A stretch of DNA of 64,000 bases from Labilibaculum sp. (GTDB lineage: Bacteria > Bacteroidota > Bacteroidia > Bacteroidales > Marinifilaceae): positions 2,046,001-2,110,000 of the forward strand of contig NZ_OY761461.1 of NCBI RefSeq assembly GCF_963664555.1, in the 5' to 3' direction. The notes below the pieces were generated by a model. It was not told where the DNA came from, searched no databases, and saw only the letters and a program-made list of their open reading frames with translations. A program made the translations under genes and the position numbers. Positions 8,379 to 16,773 of the stretch are shown one piece after another (positions within the stretch are counted from its first letter, which is position 1; the number at the start of each line of letters is the position of its first letter).

Positions 8379-8401
8379 AGCCTTCCCGATTAGGGAAGGC
8401 T
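8379..8401 (-). terminator. Attenuator terminator 1 in the asnA leader
   Basis: Perfect 9-bp stem AGCCTTCCC/GGGAAGGCT with a 5-nt loop, followed on the minus strand by eight T. It lies 25 nt after the stop of leader peptide 1, the same spacing as in the second unit. GGGAAGCT at 8432-8439, in the last codons of the leader, matches the second arm except for one missing G and could pair with the first arm as antiterminator. Confidence 0.85.
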
Positions 8402-8426
8402 CGTAAATTGAATATTTTGATTAATT

Positions 8427-8504
8427 CTATAAGCTTCCCTGTTTCAATGAATAATTATTCATTGAATTGTTGAAAAGATTATTGATATTAAATGTTTGGT
8501 TCAT
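8427..8504 (-). CDS. Asn leader peptide 1 of the asnA attenuator
   Basis: A 25-codon ORF on the minus strand starting MNQTFNINNLFNNSMNN and ending YSLKQGSL. Eight of 25 residues are Asn (positions 2, 6, 8, 9, 12, 13, 16, 17), three times as NN pairs after residue 7. The ATG lies about 14 nt from the predicted transcription start. Codons 13-21 fall in a perfect 24-bp palindrome (8443-8466), whose hairpin would be opened by a translating ribosome and could serve as the pause structure. The last codons carry the antiterminator strand GGGAAGCT. The frame is too short to be picked up by ordinary gene callers. Confidence 0.8.
   Translation of the reverse strand: MNQTFNINNLFNNSMNNYSLKQGSL
8443..8466. 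repeat. Perfect 24-bp palindrome in leader peptide 1
   Basis: TTCAATGAATAA followed directly by its reverse complement. It covers the last NN pair of the leader peptide, so stalling there would melt it. It is likely part of the attenuator folding; a protein-binding site is the alternative. Confidence 0.6.
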
Positions 8505-8524
8505 GTTCCTGTTATTTACGATGG

Positions 8525-8558
8525 CTAAAGTAGGTGTTTTTTTTTAAGGATCAAAAAA
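8525..8558 (-). promoter_or_regulatory. Promoter of the asnA leader transcript
   Basis: On the minus strand TTTG (8552-8555) is followed after 19 nt by TACTTTAG (8525-8532), one mismatch from the Bacteroidetes -7 box TAnnTTTG. The start of transcription would be near 8518, 14 nt before the first leader peptide. Confidence 0.65.
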
Positions 8559-8667
8559 TGACTGTTGTTTTTTTTAAAATAGCTTTTGTGTGATTACTGC
8601 AGGTTGCGTCTTGTTATGTAATTGTATAGACTAATGCAAATATATTTTAAAAACTTAAAAGAATAAT

Positions 8668-8697
8668 TTTGAGATTAATTCAAATTACGTACATTTA
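8668..8697 (+). promoter_or_regulatory. Promoter of the cold-shock gene
   Basis: TTTG at 8668-8671, an 18-nt spacer, then TACATTTA, close to TAnnTTTG. AAGGA stands directly before the ATG, an unusually good ribosome-binding site for this window. Confidence 0.5.
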
Positions 8698-8726
8698 CTT
8701 TATAATAATCTAAAATTTTTTAAGGA

Positions 8727-8918
8727 ATGCCTACAGGTACAGTAAAATTTTTTAACGAATCTAAGGGATTTGGATTCATTAAAAACAGCGAAACAGGAGA
8801 AGACATCTTTGTTCACGTAACAGGATTAATTGACAAAATTGATCAGGATGATTCAGTAACTTTTGATGTTGTTGAAGGAAAAAAAGGAATTAACGCAGTT
8901 AATGTAAAACTTAACTAA
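8727..8918 (+). CDS. Cold-shock protein, CspA family
   Basis: 63 residues, one complete cold-shock domain. RNP1 is KGFGFI, RNP2 is DIFVHV, preceded by the standard GTVKFFNESKGFGFI opening. It binds single-stranded RNA or DNA and acts as an RNA chaperone in the cytoplasm. Single gene with its own promoter and terminator. Confidence 0.96.
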   Translation: MPTGTVKFFNESKGFGFIKNSETGEDIFVHVTGLIDKIDQDDSVTFDVVEGKKGINAVNVKLN

Positions 8919-8944
8919 GTTAAAATAAGATATTTTTCCTTGGT

Positions 8945-8969
8945 AAAGCTCAATGTAATGTTGAGCTTT
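8945..8969 (+). terminator. Intrinsic terminator of the cold-shock gene
   Basis: Stem AAAGCTCAA/TTGAGCTTT, 7-nt loop, followed by a T run. Confidence 0.85.
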
Positions 8970-9071
8970 TTTTTATACACTGTTTTTTCCTGATTTAGTG
9001 AATCAGGAAGATTAATCACGGAAAGATTTTCTTTGGTTTTTTCTAATTGCAGATTATATTATTTTTGTAGA

Positions 9072-9488
9072 ATGATCAACGAAATAGATACACTTGACGT
9101 ATTGAACAAGATGTGTTCAGATACTTTGATGGAGCACCTGGGTATTACTTACACCGAAGTAGGAGAAAACTATTTGGTTGCAGAGATGCCGGTAACACCC
9201 AAGCATTGGCAGCCTATGAAAATTCTTCATGGTGGAGCCACACTTGCTTTGGCTGAATCGGTAGGGAGTGCCTTATCAGTAATTAAAACTGATATGAAAA
9301 AATATGATGTAAAAGGGATGGAGATTAATGCGAATCACATTCGAAGCATGAGAACAGGAACAATTACCGCTAAAGCACATTTCATTCATAAAGGAAGCTT
9401 AACTCACATCGTTGAGGTAAATATTCTAAATGAACAGGAAAAGTTGATTTCGGTGTGCCGAATAACCAATGTGATATTAAAAAAATAA
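9072..9488 (+). CDS. Hotdog-fold thioesterase, PaaI/YdiI type (candidate DHNA-CoA thioesterase)
   Basis: 138 residues from the ATG at 9072; the longer frame from 9033 adds 13 residues without family similarity and would start upstream of the -7 box. Hotdog motifs are HWQPMKILHGGATLALAESVGSALS, where HGGATLALAE carries the catalytic Glu, and NHIRSMRTGTITAKA. It ends 1 nt before menF and leads the menFDB run. In other bacteria YdiI/MenI of this family hydrolyses 1,4-dihydroxy-2-naphthoyl-CoA, the product of MenB, so this gene probably fills that step. Reaction inferred from context. TATTTTTG (9060-9067) ends 4 nt before the ATG, suggesting a nearly leaderless mRNA. Confidence 0.85.
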   Translation: MINEIDTLDVLNKMCSDTLMEHLGITYTEVGENYLVAEMPVTPKHWQPMKILHGGATLALAESVGSALSVIKTDMKKYDVKGMEINANHIRSMRTGTITAKAHFIHKGSLTHIVEVNILNEQEKLISVCRITNVILKK

Positions 9489-9489
9489 A

Positions 9490-10611
9490 ATGGTGGAAAA
9501 TAGAAATGAGCTGTCTTCTTTCTTAAGCTGCTGTTTGCAGAATAACTTTCCCTTTTTCGCTTATCAGTTGCCCAAAACCGGGATGATTCAGATAGGAATT
9601 CAAACAGATCAGGATTTGAAAGAGTATCAGTTTCTATCGGAATTGGATGGCGAGAATGGCTTTGTTTTTTCTCCTTTTGATATAGAAAGTTCACATAAAT
9701 CCTTGTTTATACGAGGTGATATTCGTGTAAAAGGCTCTGAAATTGATTCCGATTCTCTTCAATTATTAAAATCATATCAAACCGAAAAGAGCGAAAAATT
9801 GCCTGAAAATGTTATTCTGGAAAGTTCACCTGCTTTGTATTTTAATCAGGTTTCGAAAATGATTAATGACTTAAAACAATTCAGGTTGGATAAGGCAATA
9901 TTATCCAGAATTCAAATTTTAGATGGAGTAGGGCTGAACTGCGCCGTAGAATCTTTTTTGAAATTATCAGAATCTTACGATTCTGCATTTGTATTTTTGG
10001 TTTCTATCCCCAAAGAGGGAACATGGATCGGTGCAAGTCCCGAAACATTATTGTCTTCAAAAAATAATACAATTGAAACCGTTGCTTTGGCAGGAACTCA
10101 AAAGCTTGCAAGTAGATTGATTGATCAGATTACATGGGAACCTAAAGAGATCAATGAGCAAGCTTTGGTCAGTTTGTATATTGAAGAAGTGCTGAAAAAT
10201 CACAATTTAACCAAATACAAACGAACAGGCCCCGTAACATCTCAGGCAGGAAATGTTGTTCATCTAAAAACAACTTATTTACTTTCCAATGGCATGGGCT
10301 TTAGTCAATTGTCGAACTTAGTTCAGGATCTTCATCCAACTCCTGCTGTTTGCGGCTTGCCAAAAAATAAGGCTTTGGAGTTAATTCGAGAAATTGAGGA
10401 ACATGACAGAGAGTATTATGCCGGATATTTAGGGCCAATAGAATCGAACGGATCGATTTCACTTTTTGTAAATCTGCGAAGCATGAAAGTGTTTGATAAT
10501 CAAATGGCTCTTTTTGTCGGCGGAGGAATAACTGCAGATTCAATTCCTGAAAAAGAATGGGAGGAAACCTGTTTAAAAGCTCAAACCTTGCTGAATGTGA
10601 TTCGTTCGTAA
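9490..10611 (+). CDS. menF: Isochorismate synthase
   Basis: 373 residues, the short form usual in Bacteroidetes. It turns chorismate into isochorismate, the first step of menaquinone synthesis. The chorismate-binding C-terminal domain shows FLVSIPKEGTWIGASPETLL, VETVALAGTQ-like IETVALAGTQ, LHPTPAVCGLPKNKALELI, EHDREYYAGYLGP and GGGITADSIPEKEWEETCLKAQ. The gene follows the thioesterase gene by 1 nt and precedes menD, which uses its product. Confidence 0.93.
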   Translation: MVENRNELSSFLSCCLQNNFPFFAYQLPKTGMIQIGIQTDQDLKEYQFLSELDGENGFVFSPFDIESSHKSLFIRGDIRVKGSEIDSDSLQLLKSYQTEKSEKLPENVILESSPALYFNQVSKMINDLKQFRLDKAILSRIQILDGVGLNCAVESFLKLSESYDSAFVFLVSIPKEGTWIGASPETLLSSKNNTIETVALAGTQKLASRLIDQITWEPKEINEQALVSLYIEEVLKNHNLTKYKRTGPVTSQAGNVVHLKTTYLLSNGMGFSQLSNLVQDLHPTPAVCGLPKNKALELIREIEEHDREYYAGYLGPIESNGSISLFVNLRSMKVFDNQMALFVGGGITADSIPEKEWEETCLKAQTLLNVIRS

Positions 10612-10711
10612 GGGAAGCCCAATAAATTATTTTAAATTTGACCAAACATACATTATAAAATGCAATTTTTGCTTTTGTGTATTCTCGTATAGAACAAGAA
10701 AAATAGATGAT

Positions 10712-12409
10712 ATGGAGCGCAATTACTCGGATATTAAAGGGGTTAAAGAATTGATTGATATCTGCTGGGCGAAAGGAATGGAATACGTGATTGTTTCACC
10801 CGGTTCCCGCAACGCTCCATTAAGTATTTCCTTTGCTAAAGATGATCGAATTAAGAGTTTGGTAATTGTTGATGAGAGAAGTGCAGGGTATTTTGCACTT
10901 GGAATAGCTCAGCAAACAAGAAAACCGGTTGGCTTGGTTTGTACATCGGGTACAGCTTTACTGAACTATGGACCTGCTGTTGCCGAAGCTTTTTATCAGA
11001 GACTGCCTTTGGTGGTTATTTCGGCAGACCGGCCTGTTGAATGGATCGGACAAGATGATTCTCAGGCTTTGCCGCAAGTAAATGTCTTCGGACAATTTGT
11101 GAAGGCAAGCTATCAACTGCCTTTGGATGCAAATAATCAGGATGAGTGCTGGTATTTAAACCGAATGGTGAACGAGGCTTTATCCAAAGCTCAAAGTGGT
11201 CGTTTAGGACCTGTTCATATCAACTTTCCTTTGCGTGAACCACTGTATGGAGTGAAACCTTATCCAAATTCTATTGAGCGGGTGATTGGTAAAATTAATT
11301 CTGTTGATGAATTAAGTGCCGATACAATTTCTTCCATTGCGGCTATTGTGAATTCCAATCAGAAAATTGTAATTCTGGCTGGATTGCTTCATCCTCAGGC
11401 CGAATTAAATGAGTTGCTTGCCGAATTGGCCCAAAATAAGAATGTAGTGATTCTTACTGAATCGGTATCGAATCTTCACAATAAGGAGTTTTTGCCTTGT
11501 ATCGATCGGGTGATTTGCTCGATTAAGGATGAGGAATTAGATCATTTCAAGCCAGATCTGCTGATTAATTTTGGCGGGCCTTTGGTTTCTAAAATGGTTA
11601 AATCATTTTTAAGAAATAACAAGCCTAAAGAACATTGGTTTGTTGGGAAAGAGGATCATTTTATTGATACCTTTAAAAATTTGACTTCCCATATCGATGT
11701 ATCACCCTTAGCATTCTTTAAGCAGTTATTGCCATTGATAAAACCATCCGGAAGTAATTTTTCAGGATATTGGAAAAGCAGAGATACAGAGGTTTCGGAA
11801 ATTCATGCTGATTATCTAAGTAAGATAGAGTGGAGTGATTTAAAAGCTTTTGAACAAATTCTAAATGGGATTCCCGAAGGTGGAAACCTGCAATTGGCCA
11901 ATAGCTCAGTGGTGCGTTACGCTCAACTATTTAAAACATCGGCTGCACTTACCTACAATTCGAATCGCGGAACCAGTGGTATTGATGGATGCACATCAAC
12001 GGCAGCAGGTGCGGCTATGGTGAATGGGAAAACAACCACATTGATTACCGGTGACATTAGTTTTTTCTACGATTCGAATGCATTGTGGAATAAATATTTG
12101 CAGTCGAATTTTAAAATTATTCTGATTAACAACGGAGGCGGAGGAATTTTCCGCTTTATTTCGGGTCCTTCGGGAGTGGATGAGTTGGAGGAATATTTTG
12201 AGACTGTACAGGAATATAAAGCCGGTAAATTAGCTGAAACATTCGGTTTGGATTATTTTTATGCCGACAATGAAGAGGAAGTGAATAGCATACTTCCTAA
12301 TTTCTATGCTGTCAGTAATCGTGCTGCAATACTGGAAATAAAAACACCCAGAACGGTGAACGATCAAGTATTAATAAATTATTTTAAAACTATAAAATCA
12401 AAGGTATGA
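10712..12409 (+). CDS. menD: SEPHCHC synthase
   Basis: 565 residues, full length. A thiamine-diphosphate enzyme that joins 2-oxoglutarate to isochorismate. The N-terminal Pyr domain has [14 protein letters not shown] and [13 protein letters not shown]; the C-terminal PP domain has [18 protein letters not shown] and [14 protein letters not shown], followed by INNGGGGIF for cofactor and Mg binding. A 100-nt gap separates it from menF. The stop overlaps the start of menB (ATGA). Confidence 0.96.
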   Translation: MERNYSDIKGVKELIDICWAKGMEYVIVSPGSRNAPLSISFAKDDRIKSLVIVDERSAGYFALGIAQQTRKPVGLVCTSGTALLNYGPAVAEAFYQRLPLVVISADRPVEWIGQDDSQALPQVNVFGQFVKASYQLPLDANNQDECWYLNRMVNEALSKAQSGRLGPVHINFPLREPLYGVKPYPNSIERVIGKINSVDELSADTISSIAAIVNSNQKIVILAGLLHPQAELNELLAELAQNKNVVILTESVSNLHNKEFLPCIDRVICSIKDEELDHFKPDLLINFGGPLVSKMVKSFLRNNKPKEHWFVGKEDHFIDTFKNLTSHIDVSPLAFFKQLLPLIKPSGSNFSGYWKSRDTEVSEIHADYLSKIEWSDLKAFEQILNGIPEGGNLQLANSSVVRYAQLFKTSAALTYNSNRGTSGIDGCTSTAAGAAMVNGKTTTLITGDISFFYDSNALWNKYLQSNFKIILINNGGGGIFRFISGPSGVDELEEYFETVQEYKAGKLAETFGLDYFYADNEEEVNSILPNFYAVSNRAAILEIKTPRTVNDQVLINYFKTIKSKV

Positions 12410-13230
12410 CAACCAGAGCCTGGACTACCATTAAAGAATACGAAGACATTAAATTCGATTTTTTCGAAGGGATTGCAAAGATTACAATCAACCGACCAGA
12501 GGTCTATAATGCATTTCGTCCGCAAACCAATTTTGATATGTTGGATGCGATGGATATATGCCGCGAGCGCAGCGATATTGGTGTAATTGTGTTTACCGGA
12601 ACCGGCGACAAAGCCTTTTGTTCGGGGGGCGACCAAAATGTAAAAGGGGTAGGTGGTTATATCGATGATCACGGCGTTCCTCGTTTAAACGTACTGGATT
12701 TGCACAAAGCAATTCGTTCGATGCCCAAGCCGGTTATTGCTATGGTAAATGGGTATGCAATTGGCGGCGGACATGTATTGCACATTGTTTGCGATTTAAC
12801 TATTGCTTCGGAAAATGCTAAGTTTGGACAAACCGGCCCCAAAGTAGGTAGTTTCGATGCCGGTTTTGGTTCTTCTTATTTGGCACGACACGTAGGTCAG
12901 AAAAAGGCCCGCGAAATTTGGTTCCTTTGCAAGCAATATACCGCTAAGGAAGCCGAAGAAATGGGCATGGTGAACAAAGTGGTTCCTTTAGAGCAATTGG
13001 AAGATGAGACGGTAGATTGGTGTAAAACCATGTTGATGAGAAGTCCGATGGCTCTTCGCATGATCAAACGAGGTTTAAATGCTGAGTTGGACGGACAGCG
13101 TGGATTGATGGAATTTGCCGGTGATGCCACCATGATGTATTACCTGATGGAAGAAGCACAGGAAGGAAAAAATGCCTTCCTTGAAAAACGGGATCCTGAC
13201 TTTCAGAAATTTCCTAAATTTCCTGGATAA
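12406..13230 (+). CDS. menB: 1,4-Dihydroxy-2-naphthoyl-CoA synthase
   Basis: 274 residues, crotonase fold. It closes the second ring of o-succinylbenzoyl-CoA. Diagnostic segments are [68 protein letters not shown] and the C-terminal [17 protein letters not shown]. Overlaps menD by 4 nt. The pathway continues with menA, menC and menE 8 kb away. Confidence 0.97.
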   Translation: MTTRAWTTIKEYEDIKFDFFEGIAKITINRPEVYNAFRPQTNFDMLDAMDICRERSDIGVIVFTGTGDKAFCSGGDQNVKGVGGYIDDHGVPRLNVLDLHKAIRSMPKPVIAMVNGYAIGGGHVLHIVCDLTIASENAKFGQTGPKVGSFDAGFGSSYLARHVGQKKAREIWFLCKQYTAKEAEEMGMVNKVVPLEQLEDETVDWCKTMLMRSPMALRMIKRGLNAELDGQRGLMEFAGDATMMYYLMEEAQEGKNAFLEKRDPDFQKFPKFPG

Positions 13231-13249
13231 TTCAGAAATTAAAAATAGT

Positions 13250-13283
13250 AAAATGGCCATTGGATAATTCTGATGGCCATTTT
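13250..13283 (+). terminator. Intrinsic terminator after menB
   Basis: Stem AAAATGGCCAT/ATGGCCATTTT with a 12-nt loop, followed by a T run. It closes the menFDB transcript. Confidence 0.88.
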
Positions 13284-13291
13284 TTTTTTAA

Positions 13292-13370
13292 AAGTCCCCC
13301 TTCAGGGGATTTAGGGGTAGCAAGAAGAATGAAGTAAAAATTACCCCAAACCCCTGAAGGGGCTTATTGG
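13292..13370. mobile_element. Gene-less copy of the palindromic repeat element (MITE-like)
   Basis: Left end AAGTCCCCCTTCAGGGG...TTAGGGGTA (13292-13319), 22 nt of spacer, then right end TACCCCAAACCCCTGAAGGGG...TTGG (13342-13370). Both ends match those that flank the DUF559 gene at 17.1 kb, in the same order and orientation, so this looks like the same element with its interior lost. Each end also contains an inner palindrome (CCCCTTCAGGGG, CCCCTGAAGGGG). Confidence 0.65.
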
Positions 13371-13525
13371 TTGTGGTTTGTGAGGAAGTTTTGATTCCTG
13401 ACTAGGAATTATAAATTAATCTGGGTTCCAATTTCTGCTGATTCATAATTATTGTTAATTTTATCAGACTTGCAATGAATTATTACGAGTCTGAGTGAGT
13501 TTAAAATGAATACAATAATAATATA

Positions 13526-14470
13526 ATGGAAATAACTTTACTAGGTTGGAAATACATCTACAAGCCTGAAGCTTCGTGTTTAAAAGATCAATTTCAAATC
13601 ATTCCTAAAAGGAAAAAAATGCAACCTAAAAATCTATACAAATTTTATCCACTTAATGGGTTTAGTGTTGATGCGCTTCTGAATCAATATTTGTACGCAT
13701 CATGTCCCTTTGAACTAAATGATCCATTGGATTGTATGAATGTACTAATTGATTATAGTTTAGTATATGAGATATATAAACAAGATCAAGATAGAAAAGG
13801 TGCGAATGTAGTGAGTTCACAAGAATTTAATAAAGTTCAGAGTTTGAAATTGTATGGAAATATGGGTATTATTTCTTTGAGCAAGAATGTGAAGAATCTT
13901 CAAATGTGGGCTCATTATGCATCAAACTATCAAGGATTTGCTGTGAAATTTAATGTTGTTGAATTGAGAAGTAATCCTGAATTAATAGGACCTTTTCCAA
14001 TTAATTACAAAGAAGAGTGGCTACCAATTTGTTTGGAAGATGAGAAAGAAGGGAAATATGGGTTTTTATATCAAACAAATATAAAATCAATTCAATGGAA
14101 GCCAGAGGATGAGTGGCGTTTTATTGGAGTAAGAGAAAATATGTCGATACCATCCATTCAGATGCAAAAGGAATGTATTCAGAATCGAAAGTTTGACTAT
14201 AATTTAAGTTTCATTGAAGAGGTCGTATTAGGACCTATGTTTATTCTTGGGTTATCACCGGAAGATTCGACAACAGATAACATTAAATTAAAAATTGATT
14301 TACATGATCAAAAAAGTATTTATAAACATTACATATTGAATTTTCTAATCAAGAATAAGATAAAGGTATCGTGGTTTGAACATACACCAACTTTGAATTT
14401 TGAATTTAATACGAGATCTGTGGAAATTACTCAGGAGAGTGAGTTAGTTTTTAATATGGCTTTGAAATAG
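13526..14470 (+). CDS. DUF2971 protein
   Basis: 314 residues. Matches to DUF2971 are LYKFYPLNGFSVDALLNQYLYASCPFELNDPLDC near the N-terminus, ISLSKNVKNLQMWAHYASNYQGFAVKF, and WKPEDEWRFIG further on. A second ATG at 13619 with AAAGGA upstream starts directly before the conserved part and may be the true start (283 residues). DUF2971 has no agreed function; members are common in defence and mobile regions. It precedes an Mrr-like nuclease gene by 2 nt, so the two form an operon in the accessory gap between menB and menA. Confidence 0.82.
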   Translation: MEITLLGWKYIYKPEASCLKDQFQIIPKRKKMQPKNLYKFYPLNGFSVDALLNQYLYASCPFELNDPLDCMNVLIDYSLVYEIYKQDQDRKGANVVSSQEFNKVQSLKLYGNMGIISLSKNVKNLQMWAHYASNYQGFAVKFNVVELRSNPELIGPFPINYKEEWLPICLEDEKEGKYGFLYQTNIKSIQWKPEDEWRFIGVRENMSIPSIQMQKECIQNRKFDYNLSFIEEVVLGPMFILGLSPEDSTTDNIKLKIDLHDQKSIYKHYILNFLIKNKIKVSWFEHTPTLNFEFNTRSVEITQESELVFNMALK

Positions 14471-14472
14471 AG

Positions 14473-15492
14473 ATGACTGATTATTATAGCAAGAAAATAG
14501 ATGATACAATAAATCATATTGTAGAGACAGAAGAGGTATTGAAAAATCTTAACCGACCAAATTATGAGGATTTTCTGCCCCTACAAGATCAAGCATTTTA
14601 TAGCCAATTTAAAAAAAGAAATGTTAATGCTTATGATGAGGATAAATTTAGCATCAGAGATACACCTGTATTGATTATCAAGGATAATCCATATTATATG
14701 TTTTTTATTTTTTTTGGAATTCTAATCATCCCAGTATTGATTTTTAATGGTAATGGAATATCTATAGTTGATTTAATAGGTTTAATCTTTGCTTCATTAT
14801 TTATTACAAGTATAGTATCGGTTTTATTTTATCCTTTAACAAAAGAATTAGATAAGAAATTTGTTCGAGCTAAATCGTGGAATAGATATTATTTATTAGA
14901 AAAGAGAAATCAAAATTTTGGACAAGCAGAGCGTGATTATGATATGAATTTTAAGGAGTATTCAAATTTATTATTAGAATTAAATAAATCTTTGGAATCT
15001 TATCGAGAGGAATTAGCCTGTGCCGTAAAAAAGAAAAAAGAAAGAGAAGAAGAAAAAGAAAGGCAGATTGCTTTAGAGAATAAACAGAGAGAAGAGGAAG
15101 AGAGAAAAATTAGAGTAAAACGATTAGAACAACAATATTGGTCGAATTTGAATGGATACGAATTTGAAGATGCTGTTTGTAAACTTTTTAAAGACAATGG
15201 CTTTAGCATAAGTTCAACATCATATTCAAATGATGGCGGTGCAGATTTAATAATTGTACATGAAGATGGAAGAAAAACTATTGTTCAATGTAAAAACTTC
15301 ACGAATCCTGTATCTCCTAGCGTTGTGAGAGATCTTTTAGGAACGGTAATCGATTTTAAAGCAAGTAATGGTATGCTTGTCTGTACAGGAGGTTTTACTT
15401 CTGGTACAGTTGAGTTTGCAAATAGAAATGGAATTGAACTACTCGATGCTAGTGACTTGATTAAGATGTCTAGGCAAATTAATTATCATTAG
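14473..15492 (+). CDS. Membrane-anchored Mrr-type restriction endonuclease-like protein
   Basis: 339 residues. Two adjacent membrane helices lie at about 75-93 and 99-121, then a long charged coiled coil (about 150-225, rich in KKKEREEEKERQ), then an Mrr_cat-like nuclease domain from 228: GYEFEDAVCKLF, Asp258 in NDGGADLII, and Gln272-x-Lys274 in VQCK, the (D/E)xK site in its QxK form. It probably cuts DNA near the membrane, perhaps as phage or plasmid defence; that role is inferred. Operon partner of the DUF2971 gene (2-nt gap). Confidence 0.82.
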   Translation: MTDYYSKKIDDTINHIVETEEVLKNLNRPNYEDFLPLQDQAFYSQFKKRNVNAYDEDKFSIRDTPVLIIKDNPYYMFFIFFGILIIPVLIFNGNGISIVDLIGLIFASLFITSIVSVLFYPLTKELDKKFVRAKSWNRYYLLEKRNQNFGQAERDYDMNFKEYSNLLLELNKSLESYREELACAVKKKKEREEEKERQIALENKQREEEERKIRVKRLEQQYWSNLNGYEFEDAVCKLFKDNGFSISSTSYSNDGGADLIIVHEDGRKTIVQCKNFTNPVSPSVVRDLLGTVIDFKASNGMLVCTGGFTSGTVEFANRNGIELLDASDLIKMSRQINYH

Positions 15493-15509
15493 AATTTAAG
15501 CTAATTAAG

Positions 15510-15719
15510 TTATAGGTGCTTCGTAATTTCTCTTACTTCATTGTTACTATTACTATCAGGTGCTCCTGAATTTTTGTAATGAATTATTATAGCCAATTCG
15601 TATGGGGAGTTCTTTTTTTTCACCCAAACAGAATCCATGCCGATATAAACATTACAGCTTGTTCCAAATTCTTTCAACAGCAGTTGATGTACTTCTTCAA
15701 TTCTCCGGTTTTTGTTCAT
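15510..15719 (-). CDS. Small hypothetical protein
   Basis: 69 residues from the ATG at 15719 (MNKNRRIEEVHQLLLKEFG). The frame is open upstream to 15773 but that part would run through a terminator stem, so the inner start is preferred. No membrane helix or signal peptide. A central VYIGMDSVWVKKKNSPYELAIIIHY suggests a small beta-rich fold. No family recognised. It is convergent with the nuclease gene. Confidence 0.5.
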   Translation of the reverse strand: MNKNRRIEEVHQLLLKEFGTSCNVYIGMDSVWVKKKNSPYELAIIIHYKNSGAPDSNSNNEVREITKHL

Positions 15720-15733
15720 GATTGCAAATTTAA

Positions 15734-15771
15734 GAAACAGAGACAAGCCCCGCATCACTTGTCTCTGTTTC
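15734..15771 (-). terminator. Strong hairpin after the DUF6261-like gene
   Basis: Perfect 14-bp stem GAAACAGAGACAAG/CTTGTCTCTGTTTC with a 10-nt loop, directly after the stop at 15795. The T run on the minus strand is poor, so it may be a weak terminator or an mRNA 3'-end protector. Confidence 0.65.
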
Positions 15772-15794
15772 AATATTTAAATTTGGAATGATAT

Positions 15795-16538
15795 TTATTC
15801 CACTTCATTAGTTGCTTCCTCGGGAGTAGTTGTTTTGCTTCTTCTGCTCCTTATTTTAGTGTTGATAGTAGCAATGTACTGAGCTATTTTGGCAAAAGGC
15901 ACGCCAAACTCAGCTGGTTTTGCATTTGCCATTGCACTGATATAGGGCAACAGTTTATCGTTCATAATTTCCAGAACCACTTTCGATTGCACACTCGAAG
16001 GAATAATTTCTTCCTTAGTGGCCAAAACACCTTGATTTTTACGGTACAAATCCTGAAGATTCATTGCTGCGGTTTTCATCTCGGCAAGAGGTGTTGCAAC
16101 GCCCACCAGCGATGCTATGATTGGCAGCATGTCAGGTTTTTCAAATTCTTCAATCATCGAAAAAGCACGGGTCAATTCTTTTTCGTAGCCTAATTTGTAA
16201 AAGTTTAGGTCGTAAGCCGCAATTTTTTTCCAGAGTTTTTCTGCATTTTGGGCAATGGCTTGGTCGGAAGAGTGAGTGTTAGCATCTACAAAACTTTTAA
16301 AGCAAATTGCTCTATCGTCAAACAGTTTGTCGAATTTGGCTAATTCGGCAGTAAACTCATGACTTCTTTCTACACCAATCGAATTCGATAAAACTGCAGC
16401 TTCTTTTCTCAAATCAGTTGTGATGCCAGTTAAATAGGTGTCGGCACTAAAATCTTTTTGTTCGATTTCATACATAGTATTGTCTGCAATGCTTTGTATC
16501 TCATCGGCATCACCTTTACTTAAGATTGTAAAATCCAT
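15795..16538 (-). CDS. DUF6261-like protein
   Basis: 247 residues, mostly helical by composition, no signal peptide, ending in a basic, Thr-rich tail (RSRRSKTTTPEEATNEVE). Length and overall helical pattern resemble the Bacteroidetes family DUF6261, whose members often occur beside repeats; this assignment is from memory of the family and not firm. Single gene with its own 3' hairpin. Upstream lie 560 nt of repeats without genes. Confidence 0.55.
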   Translation of the reverse strand: MDFTILSKGDADEIQSIADNTMYEIEQKDFSADTYLTGITTDLRKEAAVLSNSIGVERSHEFTAELAKFDKLFDDRAICFKSFVDANTHSSDQAIAQNAEKLWKKIAAYDLNFYKLGYEKELTRAFSMIEEFEKPDMLPIIASLVGVATPLAEMKTAAMNLQDLYRKNQGVLATKEEIIPSSVQSKVVLEIMNDKLLPYISAMANAKPAEFGVPFAKIAQYIATINTKIRSRRSKTTTPEEATNEVE

Positions 16539-16773
16539 AACGTAATCATTTAAAGGGTTATTTAATGAAATTTTATTAGCGGGTAGTTGAAACTATGAAA
16601 ATAATTTTAATTGAGGAAGTTTTACAGGTAGATATTATGGTAAAATTATAATATTGTAACTTGGCACATTTGACAGCTTATTTTTTAGTGTAGAATAATT
16701 ACCTTACTTGGTTTTATGTTGCAAAAATTGTTGGCAAAGGGTCATTCTGCAGGTTGAAAACTGGAATTTCTGT

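Noticed and set aside
8288..8473. 61-residue plus-strand ORF opposite the asnA leader
   Set aside because: It is the antisense of the leader peptides and crosses both terminators; no family likeness. The minus-strand reading explains the region better.
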